The notes: a model not told the origin generated them from the letters alone. Positions 1-9,234 are shown, counted from the first letter of the stretch. The stretch: 14,603 bases of DNA from Alphaproteobacteria bacterium (GCA_016869335.1 VGEJ01000032.1:1-14603); one strand, 5' to 3'. Numbers and translations: made by a program.

Positions 1-119
1 ATGTCGAGACGGCGGCCGCCGCACCGGGCACGGCGCTCGGCCTCATGATCCGCGGGACGCAACGCGCCGCACAGGTGTGCGCGCTGCCGTTCGTGCCGCA
101 TCGCTACGCAACCAGGTGA
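1..119 (+). CDS. gcvT: Glycine cleavage system T protein (aminomethyltransferase), C-terminal end only
   Basis: This is the 3' end of a gene that begins before the window; codons are in phase from base 3 and the TGA stop is at 117-119. The 38 visible residues end in PFVPHRYATR, the usual GcvT C-terminus, preceded by an IRGTQRAAQV segment that fits the last beta-strand of the C-terminal barrel. GcvT transfers the methylene group from the aminomethyl-lipoyl arm of the H protein to tetrahydrofolate and releases ammonia. gcvH starts 13 bp downstream, so this is the first visible gene of a gcvT-gcvH-gcvP operon. The catalytic part lies outside the window and cannot be judged. Confidence 0.9.
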   Translation, partial: VETAAAAPGTALGLMIRGTQRAAQVCALPFVPHRYATR

Positions 120-132
120 GGAAGGACGCTAC

Positions 133-507
133 ATGAGCGCGCTGCACTTCAGCAGGGACCACGAGTGGATCGCGGTCGAAGACGGAGTCGGCACCGTGGG
201 CATTACGGACTACGCCCAGGAACAGCTCGGCGATGTCGTGTATGTCGAGCTGCCCGAGGTCGGCCGCCGGGTTGAGCGGGGCGGCGAGGCAGCGGTGGTC
301 GAGTCGGTCAAGGCGGCGAGCGAGGTCTACGCCCCGGTGAGCGGCGAGGTCGTGGCGGTGAACGAAGCCCTCGTCAAGCAGCCGGCGCTGGTCAACCAGA
401 GCCCGCTCGGTGAGGGCTGGTTCATGAAGCTCCGGCTGAGCCGTCTGGCTGAGATCGACGACCTCATGGATGCCGAGGGCTATGCAACTCACGTCGCGGG
501 CCTCTAG
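133..507 (+). CDS. gcvH: Glycine cleavage system H protein
   Basis: A 124-residue protein, the normal length for GcvH. It is the small lipoyl carrier that shuttles the aminomethyl group between the P, T and L proteins. The start (HFSRDHEWI) and the lipoylation motif ESVKAASEVYAPVSGE are typical; Lys60 is the predicted lipoyl-lysine. The ATG at 133 has a purine-rich GAGGAAGG Shine-Dalgarno just upstream, overlapping the end of gcvT, which indicates co-translation with it. The end (LMDAEGYATHVAGL) is also typical. gcvP follows within 35 bp. There is nothing unusual in the sequence. Confidence 0.97.
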   Translation: MSALHFSRDHEWIAVEDGVGTVGITDYAQEQLGDVVYVELPEVGRRVERGGEAAVVESVKAASEVYAPVSGEVVAVNEALVKQPALVNQSPLGEGWFMKLRLSRLAEIDDLMDAEGYATHVAGL

Positions 508-541
508 GACTATGGATCCGATCAGGGAGCAGCGTGCCGCC

Positions 542-3415
<2,874 letters not shown>

Positions 3416-3456
3416 CGCCGCCCGCGCTCGCGCCACCGCAACCGGAGGTATAGGAT

Positions 3457-3476
3457 CGCCCCACGCGGCTGGGGCG
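3457..3476 (+). promoter_or_regulatory. Short hairpin over the ribosome site of the pentapeptide gene
   Basis: CGCCCCA (3457-3463), a six-base loop, and TGGGGCG (3470-3476) form a perfect 7-bp stem. Its right arm is part of the GGGGCGGGA purine stretch that must serve as Shine-Dalgarno for the ATG at 3481. It could mask the ribosome site or act as a weak terminator after gcvP, but no T-run follows. At this GC content short stems arise easily by chance. Confidence 0.25.
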
Positions 3477-3480
3477 GGAC

Positions 3481-4641
3481 ATGGTGTGGTTTCCTGGGAT
3501 GGCCGGGCCGGCGGGCGGCGGAGGGCCGCCAGCCCCGGCCGAGGACGAGGAGGCGAAGAAGGCGCGGATCGAGCGCCAAGACGAGTGTCTCAAGACGGTC
3601 GGCCGCTCGACGCCGGCGCTCATTGGCTTCGGGCTGTTCTGTCTGGTCACGCTCGCCAAGCCCGATCGCGACCTGTTCGAGCGCGACCTGGCGATCAAGG
3701 TGCCGGTCGCGGACATCGAGATCGGCTTTTTCTCGTTCGTGCTCGTCGCCCCGCTCATTCTGGTGGCGATCTGGTTGCACGCCTGGATCTACCGCCGCGA
3801 GCTCCAGCGGCTCGGGTACGACGGCACAGGGCATCGCTTCCCGGCGCTCGTGTACATCCCGGGACGCACGCAATGGCTGTTCGCGCGCAATCGCTGTCCT
3901 CCTGGTTCCCGCGCTTCTCCTGACGTTCGCGCTCAAGGCCTCGTCCGTCCGGAGGGCCCATCGCTCATGGTCGCAGCGCTGGCGTTGGCGGGCATGGCGC
4001 TGTGGTATGCGGCAGCGCTGCGCCGGCGGCTCGACGGCCGCCTGATACTCGTGTCGGTGGGAGCGTTGGGCCTGTTCGCGGGGTTCGCGGCCTCCCCATA
4101 CTATGGCGAGGCGCTCTCCGCCATCCGCCGCCCCGCGCTGACGAACGCCAAGCTCGCGGGTGCCGACCTGACCGGATACCGGCTCGTTGGCGCCGACCTG
4201 ATCTTTGCCGATCTCGGCTGCCACGGCCCCGACGCCGCGACCCGCATCGCCACGGCGCTCGAGGCACAGGCACCCAACCGGAGCGCGGGCGGGGAACCAT
4301 CGGCCAATGATCCGACTGAGGAGCCAGAGTCGGTGCAGGACCCGGACGCCGGTCCGCGGGACGCGTGCGTCACGCTGGCGGGCGCCGAGCTCCGCGGCGC
4401 CGAGCTCCGCGGCGCCGTTCTCATCGGCGCCAAACTCAGCGGCGCCGACATCACGGCCGCGGACCTCCACCCGGATTCATCCCCCGATGAGCTGACACGG
4501 ATCCTTGGTCAGGCGTGCTGGCGGCCGTGGACGGGGCGGCCACCTCTGTTGCCCTTCGAGGCGATCGTGCGGTCCTGCGCGGCGCAGCCGCCAGCGGCGG
4601 TGCCGCCGCTGGTGCGCGCCACGAGCGAACCCTCGCCCTGA
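3481..4641 (+). CDS. Membrane-anchored pentapeptide-repeat protein
   Basis: A 386-residue protein of unknown function. The N-terminus is Pro/Gly-rich with an acidic/basic linker (about 8-40). Hydrophobic segments lie at about 44-60, 80-104, 162-180 and 188-205. Two blocks of pentapeptide repeats follow: 221-246 (AKLAGADL, RLVGADLIFADL) and 299-330 (AELRGAELRGAVLIGAKLSGADI). Between them is an acidic, Pro-rich linker without repeats. Pentapeptide repeats fold as a right-handed four-sided helix and usually mediate protein contacts. Residues about 138-160 are polar and Arg/Pro-rich, whereas the +1 frame of the same DNA encodes a clear transmembrane helix, so two compensating frameshifts are likely (see findings). 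The gene starts 65 bp after gcvP and may be transcribed with it. Its last codons and stop lie in a REP-like repeat. The start at 3481 is the first ATG behind a GGGGCGGGA stretch. Confidence 0.75.
   Translation: MVWFPGMAGPAGGGGPPAPAEDEEAKKARIERQDECLKTVGRSTPALIGFGLFCLVTLAKPDRDLFERDLAIKVPVADIEIGFFSFVLVAPLILVAIWLHAWIYRRELQRLGYDGTGHRFPALVYIPGRTQWLFARNRCPPGSRASPDVRAQGLVRPEGPSLMVAALALAGMALWYAAALRRRLDGRLILVSVGALGLFAGFAASPYYGEALSAIRRPALTNAKLAGADLTGYRLVGADLIFADLGCHGPDAATRIATALEAQAPNRSAGGEPSANDPTEEPESVQDPDAGPRDACVTLAGAELRGAELRGAVLIGAKLSGADITAADLHPDSSPDELTRILGQACWRPWTGRPPLLPFEAIVRSCAAQPPAAVPPLVRATSEPSP
4381..4417 (+). repeat. 15-bp tandem repeat inside the pentapeptide gene
   Basis: GGCGCCGAGCTCCGC occurs twice head to tail (4381-4395, 4396-4410), followed by a partial third unit (4411-4417). 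Each unit encodes GAELR, one pentapeptide coil face. The exact DNA identity suggests recent slippage or unit duplication rather than only protein-level constraint. Confidence 0.85.
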
Positions 4642-4727
4642 GGAGCGCGCGAAAGCGCGCGTCTCGAAGGGCGACGGCGACCTCATCCTTCGCGACGCCC
4701 GCTGGCGCGGGCTCCTCAGGATGAGGG
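4637..4727. repeat. Inverted pair of REP-like palindromic elements
   Basis: Two 34-bp copies face each other: 4637-4670 and, inverted, 4687-4720, matching at 29 of 34 positions with a 16-bp spacer. Both begin CCTGAGGAGC on their own strand. Each copy is itself a hairpin: GCGCGC-GAAA-GCGCGC (4645-4660) and GCCCGC-TGGC-GCGGGC (4697-4712). The right copy is also enclosed by CCTCATCC and GGATGAGG. This architecture is that of a bacterial interspersed REP pair; repeats with such ends are, from general knowledge, common in alphaproteobacterial genomes. It sits between the pentapeptide gene and the aldolase gene and contains the former's stop codon. On RNA the paired arms could act as a processing or termination structure. 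Confidence 0.8.
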
Positions 4728-4840
4728 TATTCGGGATGAGGCCATCGCTGCCGCCAATCGCTTCTGGCGGTCGGGCGCGCCTCGCGCTAGACCGGGGCCT
4801 CATTCGGCGGCCGCCGATCCACGCCAACCAGGAGGCTCCC

Positions 4841-5632
4841 GTGGCGCAGACCCTCAAAGAGATGACCCAGTCCCGCAAGCTGAATATCGGCACCGTGGTG
4901 GTCGAGTTCGACACCCCCGGCATCGGCCAGATCCTGAAGGCCGCCAACGTCGAGTTCGTGCTCATCGACATGGAGTACTCGGGCTTCAGCTATCACAGCC
5001 TGAAGCGCCTGCTGCGCTACCTGCAGGCGGCCGAGCTGCTCTCGATCGTGCGTGTGCCGACGAGCCGCGCCGATCACATCAGCCGCGCGCTTGACATCGG
5101 CGCCGACGGCATCATGGCCTCACCGGCCACGGCGGAGGACGCTCATAGGATCATCGATTGCATGAAGTATGCGCCAGAGGGCCATCGCAGCCTCGCCGTC
5201 GGTGTCGGCAACGACCGCTATACACCCGGGGCGGTCGTGCAGAAGATGAGCGATGCCAACCGGAGGATCCCGTTCTTCGCCCTCATCGAGAGCGCCGAGG
5301 CGATCGCGAACATCGATGCGATCGCCGCCGTCGAGGGCGTCGACTGCCTGTGGCCGGGGCCCAATGATCTCGCCTACTCGCTCGGCGTCCCGGGTGATTT
5401 CACTCACGTGAAGTACAAGCGGGCGGAGCAGGCCGTGGTGGCGGCCGGCCTCAGACACGGCAAGTCGCTCGCCCGTATCGCCGCCGACGTCCGCGCCGGG
5501 AGCGCGCTCTACCAACAGGGCTACGACATGCTCGTCTATTCGGGCGACGTCTGGCTGTTCCAGAAGGCGATGCGGACGGGCATCGCGGGCATCCGCGCGA
5601 GGTGCCGCGCGCCGCGCCGGCGCGCAGCCTGA
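4841..5632 (+). CDS. HpcH/HpaI aldolase / citrate lyase family protein
   Basis: A 263-residue class II (metal-dependent) aldolase-like TIM-barrel protein. Relatives cleave 2-keto-4-hydroxy acids to pyruvate and an aldehyde in aromatic or sugar-acid breakdown. Aligned by eye to E. coli HpaI, whose residues I recall as D42, H45, R70, E149 and D175, this protein has D43, Y46, R71, E150 and D176, each offset by one. The metal ligands (ALIES with E150, GPNDLA with D176) and the substrate Arg (IVRVP) are kept, but the catalytic His is Tyr (LIDMEYSG). Its substrate is unknown. The frame is open back to 4505 through the REP element, but GTG 4841 has a perfect AGGAGG seven bases or so upstream and begins the normal N-terminus. 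A convergent gene ends 9 bp after its stop. Confidence 0.88.
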   Translation: MAQTLKEMTQSRKLNIGTVVVEFDTPGIGQILKAANVEFVLIDMEYSGFSYHSLKRLLRYLQAAELLSIVRVPTSRADHISRALDIGADGIMASPATAEDAHRIIDCMKYAPEGHRSLAVGVGNDRYTPGAVVQKMSDANRRIPFFALIESAEAIANIDAIAAVEGVDCLWPGPNDLAYSLGVPGDFTHVKYKRAEQAVVAAGLRHGKSLARIAADVRAGSALYQQGYDMLVYSGDVWLFQKAMRTGIAGIRARCRAPRRRAA

Positions 5633-5641
5633 AGCCCTTCC

Positions 5642-6097
5642 CTATCGATCGGGCGCCGGCCCGCACTCCAGCTGGCGCAGCGCGGCATCGGTGAGCGGCT
5701 TGGCGAGCGCGGCATCGCCCGCCGGAACCGGCGGCGGTGGCGGTGGCGCCTCTGGGTGGAGATAGGCGTCGAGCGCGGCCCGGACGAGGGCAAAGACGGT
5801 CGCTTCGAGTCCGCCGACCAAGGGGTCGTCGTGCCAGCTTCGCCCGACCCCGCGAAGCACCGCCGTCACCGACGGCCCGGAGCCGTAGCAGTTCCAGGCG
5901 CGGCATTCGGTGAAGCCTGCCGCCTCGAGCCGGTCGAAGATGCGGCACCGCATGGTCGCCGCGTCGAGGTTGCGGCACGGCTCGGCGGCCGGCTTCTGAT
6001 AGTGCAGCCACGCGAAGCGCGGCGTGAAACAGCAGAGCCCATCGCACGCCTCGCAGTTGGGCGTGAGCCGGGTTCTGTCGTATCGTTCAGCCACCAT
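5642..6097 (-). CDS. Small cysteine-cluster protein (YkgJ-like, metal-binding), function unknown
   Basis: A 151-residue protein with eight conserved-looking cysteines in the N-terminal half: NCEACDGLCC (Cys15, 18, 22, 23), then Cys41, 51, 65 and 70 in PC, CRIF, ECRAWNC. The C-x2-C-x3-CC start resembles the zinc/iron-chelating YkgJ-type cluster, and the later spacing also fits a widespread uncharacterised family with a CxxC..LCC head and a GF..C...C tail. There is no signal peptide, so it is probably cytosolic. Residues 117-123 are seven prolines, followed by an Ala/Leu-rich tail. The frame is open upstream, but ATG 6097 begins directly before the RYDRTRLTPNC segment where such proteins start; no strong Shine-Dalgarno precedes it. 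It is divergent from the dioxygenase pseudogene (38 bp) and convergent with the aldolase gene. Confidence 0.8.
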   Translation of the reverse strand: MVAERYDRTRLTPNCEACDGLCCFTPRFAWLHYQKPAAEPCRNLDAATMRCRIFDRLEAAGFTECRAWNCYGSGPSVTAVLRGVGRSWHDDPLVGGLEATVFALVRAALDAYLHPEAPPPPPPVPAGDAALAKPLTDAALRQLECGPAPDR

Positions 6098-6135
6098 CTG
6101 CCGAGCATAGCAACCAGAGCGCCGGAGCGGACCCA

Positions 6136-7007
6136 GTGCATCGTTGCATTGCCCAGGGGGCGGTCGTTCCTGAGGAGCGAGGGGGCGCGCGCCGCGACTC
6201 CACCGCTCTCTGCACCGATCCCGCGGCGCTGGCCACCCTGCTGGCCGAGGATGGCTATGTGTTCCTGCGCGGCCGGCTCGAACGCGCCGCGGTCGAGGCG
6301 GCGCGGGCCGAGGTGTTCGGGCGACTCGCCGCAGTCGGCGAGATCGCCGAACCGGCACAACGCGGCATCGCCACCGGCCACAGCCGGCGGCGGGAGCTGG
6401 TCGGTGACCTCGGCCGCTTCTGGCAGTCGGTGTGCGAGGGTCCGGCGCTCCGCGCCATCATCGGCCGCGTGCTCGGCGAGGCGGTCAGGCCGCACGACTA
6501 CCTGTTCGTGCGCGCGGCCGCCGTGGGACGGGCGACGGGGCTGCATTGCGACTACCCGCTCTTCACCCGCGCCACCGAGCGGGTGGTGACCGCCTGGCTC
6601 GCCCTTGGCGAGGTCCCGGGCAGCGACGGGCCGTTGATGATCGTCGAGGGCTCGCACCGCTTCGCCGATTTGGTCGTGGCGACGCGCGGCTTCGATGTCG
6701 CGCGCGACACCGGGCGCTAGGCGACCCGCGCCGACAGCCCCGTAGGGTTCGCGGCGGCACGCGGCCGCTGACGGCCGACTTCGCGCCGGGCGATCTCGTG
6801 CTGTTCGGGATGTACACTTGGCACGGCGCGCTCGACAACGTCTCGCCGCTCGGCCGGGTGCGGCTCTCGGTCGATGTCCGCTTCCAACCGATAAGCGAGG
6901 TGGAGGATCTGCGCTACTTCGGCGCTAATCCCAGCGGTACGACGGGTTCCGGCTACGGCGAGCTCAACGGCGCCAAGCCGCTCACCGAGCCCTGGCACGT
7001 TCGCTGA
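6136..7007 (+). pseudogene. Phytanoyl-CoA dioxygenase family (PhyH-like) pseudogene: in-frame stop plus frameshift
   Basis: Fe(II)/2-oxoglutarate oxygenase of the PhyH family. The first part (194 codons to 6720) has LAEDGYVFLRGRL and the iron motif HCD (His137, Asp139), then PLMIVEGSHRFADL. The frame meets TAG at 6718-6720. Without a shift it goes on with ATRADSPVGFAAARGR, which fits the family, to a TGA at about 6769. From there homology continues only in another frame with LTADFAPGDLVLF, the distal iron His in TWHGALDN (codon 6822-6824) and GRVRLSVDVRFQP, ending at 7007. Two lesions are therefore needed: CAG to TAG or similar at 6718, and a one-base loss near 6768. Either alone would separate the HxD motif from the distal His and the 2OG-binding Arg, so no active enzyme is expected. 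The GTG start at 6136 is behind GGAGCGG. The 3' end overlaps the convergent decarboxylase gene by 55 bp. Confidence 0.85.
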
Positions 7008-8416
7008 CCCTCCGCCCGCGCCGCGTCGAGCGCGGCGACCAGGATCTCGACATCGGCGGCCGTGGTCAGGAAGCTGGTGATGCAGGCGCGCAGTACGGTG
7101 CGCCCGAGGAACCGGGTGGTCGAGAGCCACGCGCGTCCGCTCGCCACCACGGCCTGGGCCACCGCCGCGCTGTCGGCACCGCAGGGATCGACGAAGCACA
7201 CCAGCGGGTAGGGGGTGTCGTTGACGACCTGCCAGCCGGCCGACCGCAGCCTCTCGCGCAGCGTCTCGCCGAGCGCAGCCTGGTACTCGAGCAGCGCGGC
7301 GTAGCCCGGCCGGCCGAGCGTCGCCAGCGCCAGGAACAGCTTGAGCCCCATGAAGCGACGGCCCCATAGCCACGACCGGGTGTAGTAATCCTCCTCGGCC
7401 TTGGCCGGCATGTAACCGGTCGTCACGTGGAACGTCTCGTGGAGGCCGGCGCCCGAGGGGCACAGGAACATGCCGGCGCCGAGCGGCACGGCCAGCCATT
7501 TGTGGGCATCGAGCGTGACCGAGTCGGCCGCCTCTAGCCCGGCGAGGGCGGGCCGCAGTCGGTCGCTGAACACCGCCGCGCCGGCCCAGGCCGCGTCGGC
7601 GTGCAGGTGCAGCCGCTCACGGGCGCACAACTGCGCGAGGGCCGGCAACGGGTCGATGATGCCGGCTCCGGTGGTCCCAGCGGTGGCCGCCACGAGCACC
7701 GGCGCCAGGCCGGCCGCCCGGTCGGCCGCGACCGCCGCCGCCAGCGCGGTGATGTCGAGCCGCCCCGCTCCATCGACCGCGATCAGCCGCACGGCGCGGC
7801 GGCCGAGGCCGCACTGGTGGGCGATCTTGAGCCAGCTCAGGTGACTGTCGGCAGAGGTGTAGAACACCGGCTGGGCCGGCAGGCCGCGCACGCCATCCGT
7901 CGCGAACAGGGGAAACCGTCGCGTGAGCGCGAGCAGCAGGCCCGTGGCGTTGGCCTCCGAGCCGCTCGAGGTGAAGTGGCCGGCGCGCGTCGCCGCCGGG
8001 TGGCCGACCAACCCGGAGACGTAGTCGATGACATGGCGCTCGATCTCGACCGCCGCCGGCGCATGAGAATACGCGGCAAGCTGCGGGTTGAACCCGGCCG
8101 AGAGGAGGTCCGCGACGATCGCGGGGAAGAGCGGCGTCGGGTTGAACAGCCCGAAGTAGCGCGGGTGCGCGACCTGCACGAGGCCGGCCCGCAAGAGTTC
8201 GCCAACGTCATCGATGATCGCGGCCAAGGGGCGGGGCGCGGCGAAATCGTGGCGGGAGAGGCGCGCCCGGATCTCGCCCGTGGCGAGGCTCGGCGAGACG
8301 CCGCGCTCGTCGAGCGCAGCGAAGAAGTCATCGAGCACCGCGCTCGCCGCCGCGAGCAACCGGCGGCGCTCGGCACCCTCAGGCAGCGCCGCCGCCTGCC
8401 ACGCCGGCGCACTCAT
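6953..8416 (-). CDS. PLP-dependent group II decarboxylase (aromatic-L-amino-acid/DOPA decarboxylase-like)
   Basis: A 487-residue aspartate aminotransferase-fold enzyme. Such enzymes decarboxylate aromatic amino acids, glutamate or related substrates; the substrate here cannot be told. Visible marks are PRYFGLFNPTPLFPAIVADLL near 85-105, FTSSGSEAN (149-156) for cofactor phosphate, SADSHLSWLK with His192 (ring-stacking), HADAAWAG with Asp274 (pyridine nitrogen), and DAHKWLAVPLGAGMF with Lys306 (Schiff base). All key residues are present. ATG 8416 overlaps the ogt stop by four bases (ATGA), so it is probably translated by re-initiation from ogt. The frame is open upstream to 8650 but that stretch is ogt in another frame. 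The last 18 or so codons run antisense to the 3' end of the PhyH pseudogene and give a tail (GQRTCQGSVSGLAPLSSP) that looks non-conserved. Confidence 0.9.
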   Translation of the reverse strand: MSAPAWQAAALPEGAERRRLLAAASAVLDDFFAALDERGVSPSLATGEIRARLSRHDFAAPRPLAAIIDDVGELLRAGLVQVAHPRYFGLFNPTPLFPAIVADLLSAGFNPQLAAYSHAPAAVEIERHVIDYVSGLVGHPAATRAGHFTSSGSEANATGLLLALTRRFPLFATDGVRGLPAQPVFYTSADSHLSWLKIAHQCGLGRRAVRLIAVDGAGRLDITALAAAVAADRAAGLAPVLVAATAGTTGAGIIDPLPALAQLCARERLHLHADAAWAGAAVFSDRLRPALAGLEAADSVTLDAHKWLAVPLGAGMFLCPSGAGLHETFHVTTGYMPAKAEEDYYTRSWLWGRRFMGLKLFLALATLGRPGYAALLEYQAALGETLRERLRSAGWQVVNDTPYPLVCFVDPCGADSAAVAQAVVASGRAWLSTTRFLGRTVLRACITSFLTTAADVEILVAALDAARAEGQRTCQGSVSGLAPLSSP

Positions 8417-8922
8417 GCCGCGACTGCGCCCTCGTGGCAGAGGAGCCAGCGCTTGCGTTCGAGCCCGCCGGCGTAGCCGGTGAGCTCGCCCCCCGCGCCG
8501 ATCACCCGATGGCACGGGATCACCAGCGCAATCGGGTTGCGCGCATTCGCCGCCCCGACGGCACGGGCCGCGCCCGGCCGATCGACCGCCGCCGCCAGCG
8601 CGCCGTAGCTCGTGGTGGTGCCGCAGGCGATCTGGCGCAGCGCGTCCCACACGCGTCGCTCGAACGGGCTCCCGCCGGGATCGGTCTCAAGATCGGCGAG
8701 CGCGGTCAGGTTGCCGGCGAAGTAGTCTGCGACGCGAAGTGCGGCGGCGCTGGGCTTCGTCCGTCGCGCGATATCCGTCGTCCCGTAGCGTTTGGCCAGG
8801 CGCTCGAGTAGCAAGTCGCGCCGGTCCGCGAACTCGAGCGCGACCAGACACTCACCATCGCCCACCAGCACCACGGTGCCGATCGGGGTCGGCAGCTCCT
8901 CACGCCACAGCGACTGGTTCAT
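8413..8922 (-). CDS. ogt: Methylated-DNA--protein-cysteine S-methyltransferase
   Basis: A 169-residue suicide repair protein that removes methyl groups from O6-methylguanine (and O4-methylthymine) in DNA by transfer to its own cysteine. It has the N-terminal domain followed by the conserved C-terminal domain: FERRVWDALRQI, the TTTSYGALA loop, the helix ending AARAVGAANARNP with the Arg finger, PCHRVI with acceptor Cys137, then GGELTGYAGGLERKRWLL. The C-terminal Glu-rich tail is short. ATG 8922 is behind a good GGAGGG Shine-Dalgarno. Its first 23 bases overlap the end of an upstream gene remnant, and its stop overlaps the decarboxylase start. No Ada regulatory domain is present, so it is the stand-alone form. 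I use ogt rather than ada for that reason. Confidence 0.95.
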   Translation of the reverse strand: MNQSLWREELPTPIGTVVLVGDGECLVALEFADRRDLLLERLAKRYGTTDIARRTKPSAAALRVADYFAGNLTALADLETDPGGSPFERRVWDALRQIACGTTTSYGALAAAVDRPGAARAVGAANARNPIALVIPCHRVIGAGGELTGYAGGLERKRWLLCHEGAVAA

Positions 8923-9157
8923 CGTTTCCCTCCGTCAGAGCCGGTTCGGCGAGCCATAGATAGAGCGCTGCGGCCAGCGCTGCCGGATCGCCGACATCGA
9001 GGGGGCGGCGCTCGTAGGTCCCCGGACTGAGCCGTTCGAGCACGCCCTCATCGCGGTCGTGTACGATGACGTCGTAGTCGCCGGTGGCGCTCAGGAGATC
9101 GGCAATCGCGTCACCGATCTTGCCACCACCCAGAAGGACGAGCCTGGTTGCCGCCAC
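8900..9157 (-). pseudogene. Truncated saccharopine dehydrogenase-like NAD(P)-binding protein (N-terminal remnant)
   Basis: An open frame of 85 codons from GTG 9157. Residues about 5-65 form a Rossmann beta-alpha-beta: RLVLLGGGKIGDAIADLLSA with the GGGxIG dinucleotide loop, then YDVIVHDRD with an acidic strand end, and YERRPLDVGDPAALAAAL. That is how saccharopine dehydrogenase/reductase-like proteins begin; such proteins are normally several hundred residues. Here the homology-like part stops at about base 8965 and a short tail (YLWLAEPALTEGN) runs into the ogt start. I see no continuation in the other frames, so this looks like a deletion remnant. A small stand-alone Rossmann protein is possible but less likely. 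It is transcribed toward ogt and ends inside it, so its old promoter may now serve ogt. Confidence 0.6.
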
Positions 9158-9198
9158 GGATGTCTCGCCCCGCCCGCGATCGCACCGGCCCAAACGAC

Positions 9199-9229
9199 AA
9201 GCCGCGCGGCTTCTGAGGCGGCGCGGCTT
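9199..9229 (-). terminator. Hairpin behind the 50-residue secreted peptide gene
   Basis: AAGCCGCGC (9199-9207) and GCGCGGCTT (9221-9229) make a perfect 9-bp stem with a 13-base loop. It lies between the stop of the small secreted peptide gene (9270) and the start of the Rossmann remnant (9157), both on the minus strand, which is where a terminator would be. Only a weak T-rich tract follows (TTGTCGTTT on the minus strand). Confidence 0.5.
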
Positions 9230-9234
9230 GCAGA

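Noticed and set aside
470..541. Upstream gcvP starts at 470 or 512
   Set aside because: 470 lies inside gcvH; 512 lacks a properly spaced ribosome site and adds residues absent from the usual GcvP N-terminus. 512 cannot be fully excluded.
4381..4417. 15-bp repeat as a mobile-element or recombination site
   Set aside because: It is in frame and encodes exactly one pentapeptide unit per copy, so it reflects protein repeat expansion.
6718..6720. TAG in the PhyH-like gene read as recoded or suppressed codon
   Set aside because: A second lesion (frameshift near 6768) follows within 50 bases and no recoding structure is evident, so decay explains the data better.
7601..8476. 291-codon open frame on the plus strand
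   Set aside because: Antisense to the PLP decarboxylase and ogt, both certain from motifs. Composition is dominated by Arg, Gly and Glu.
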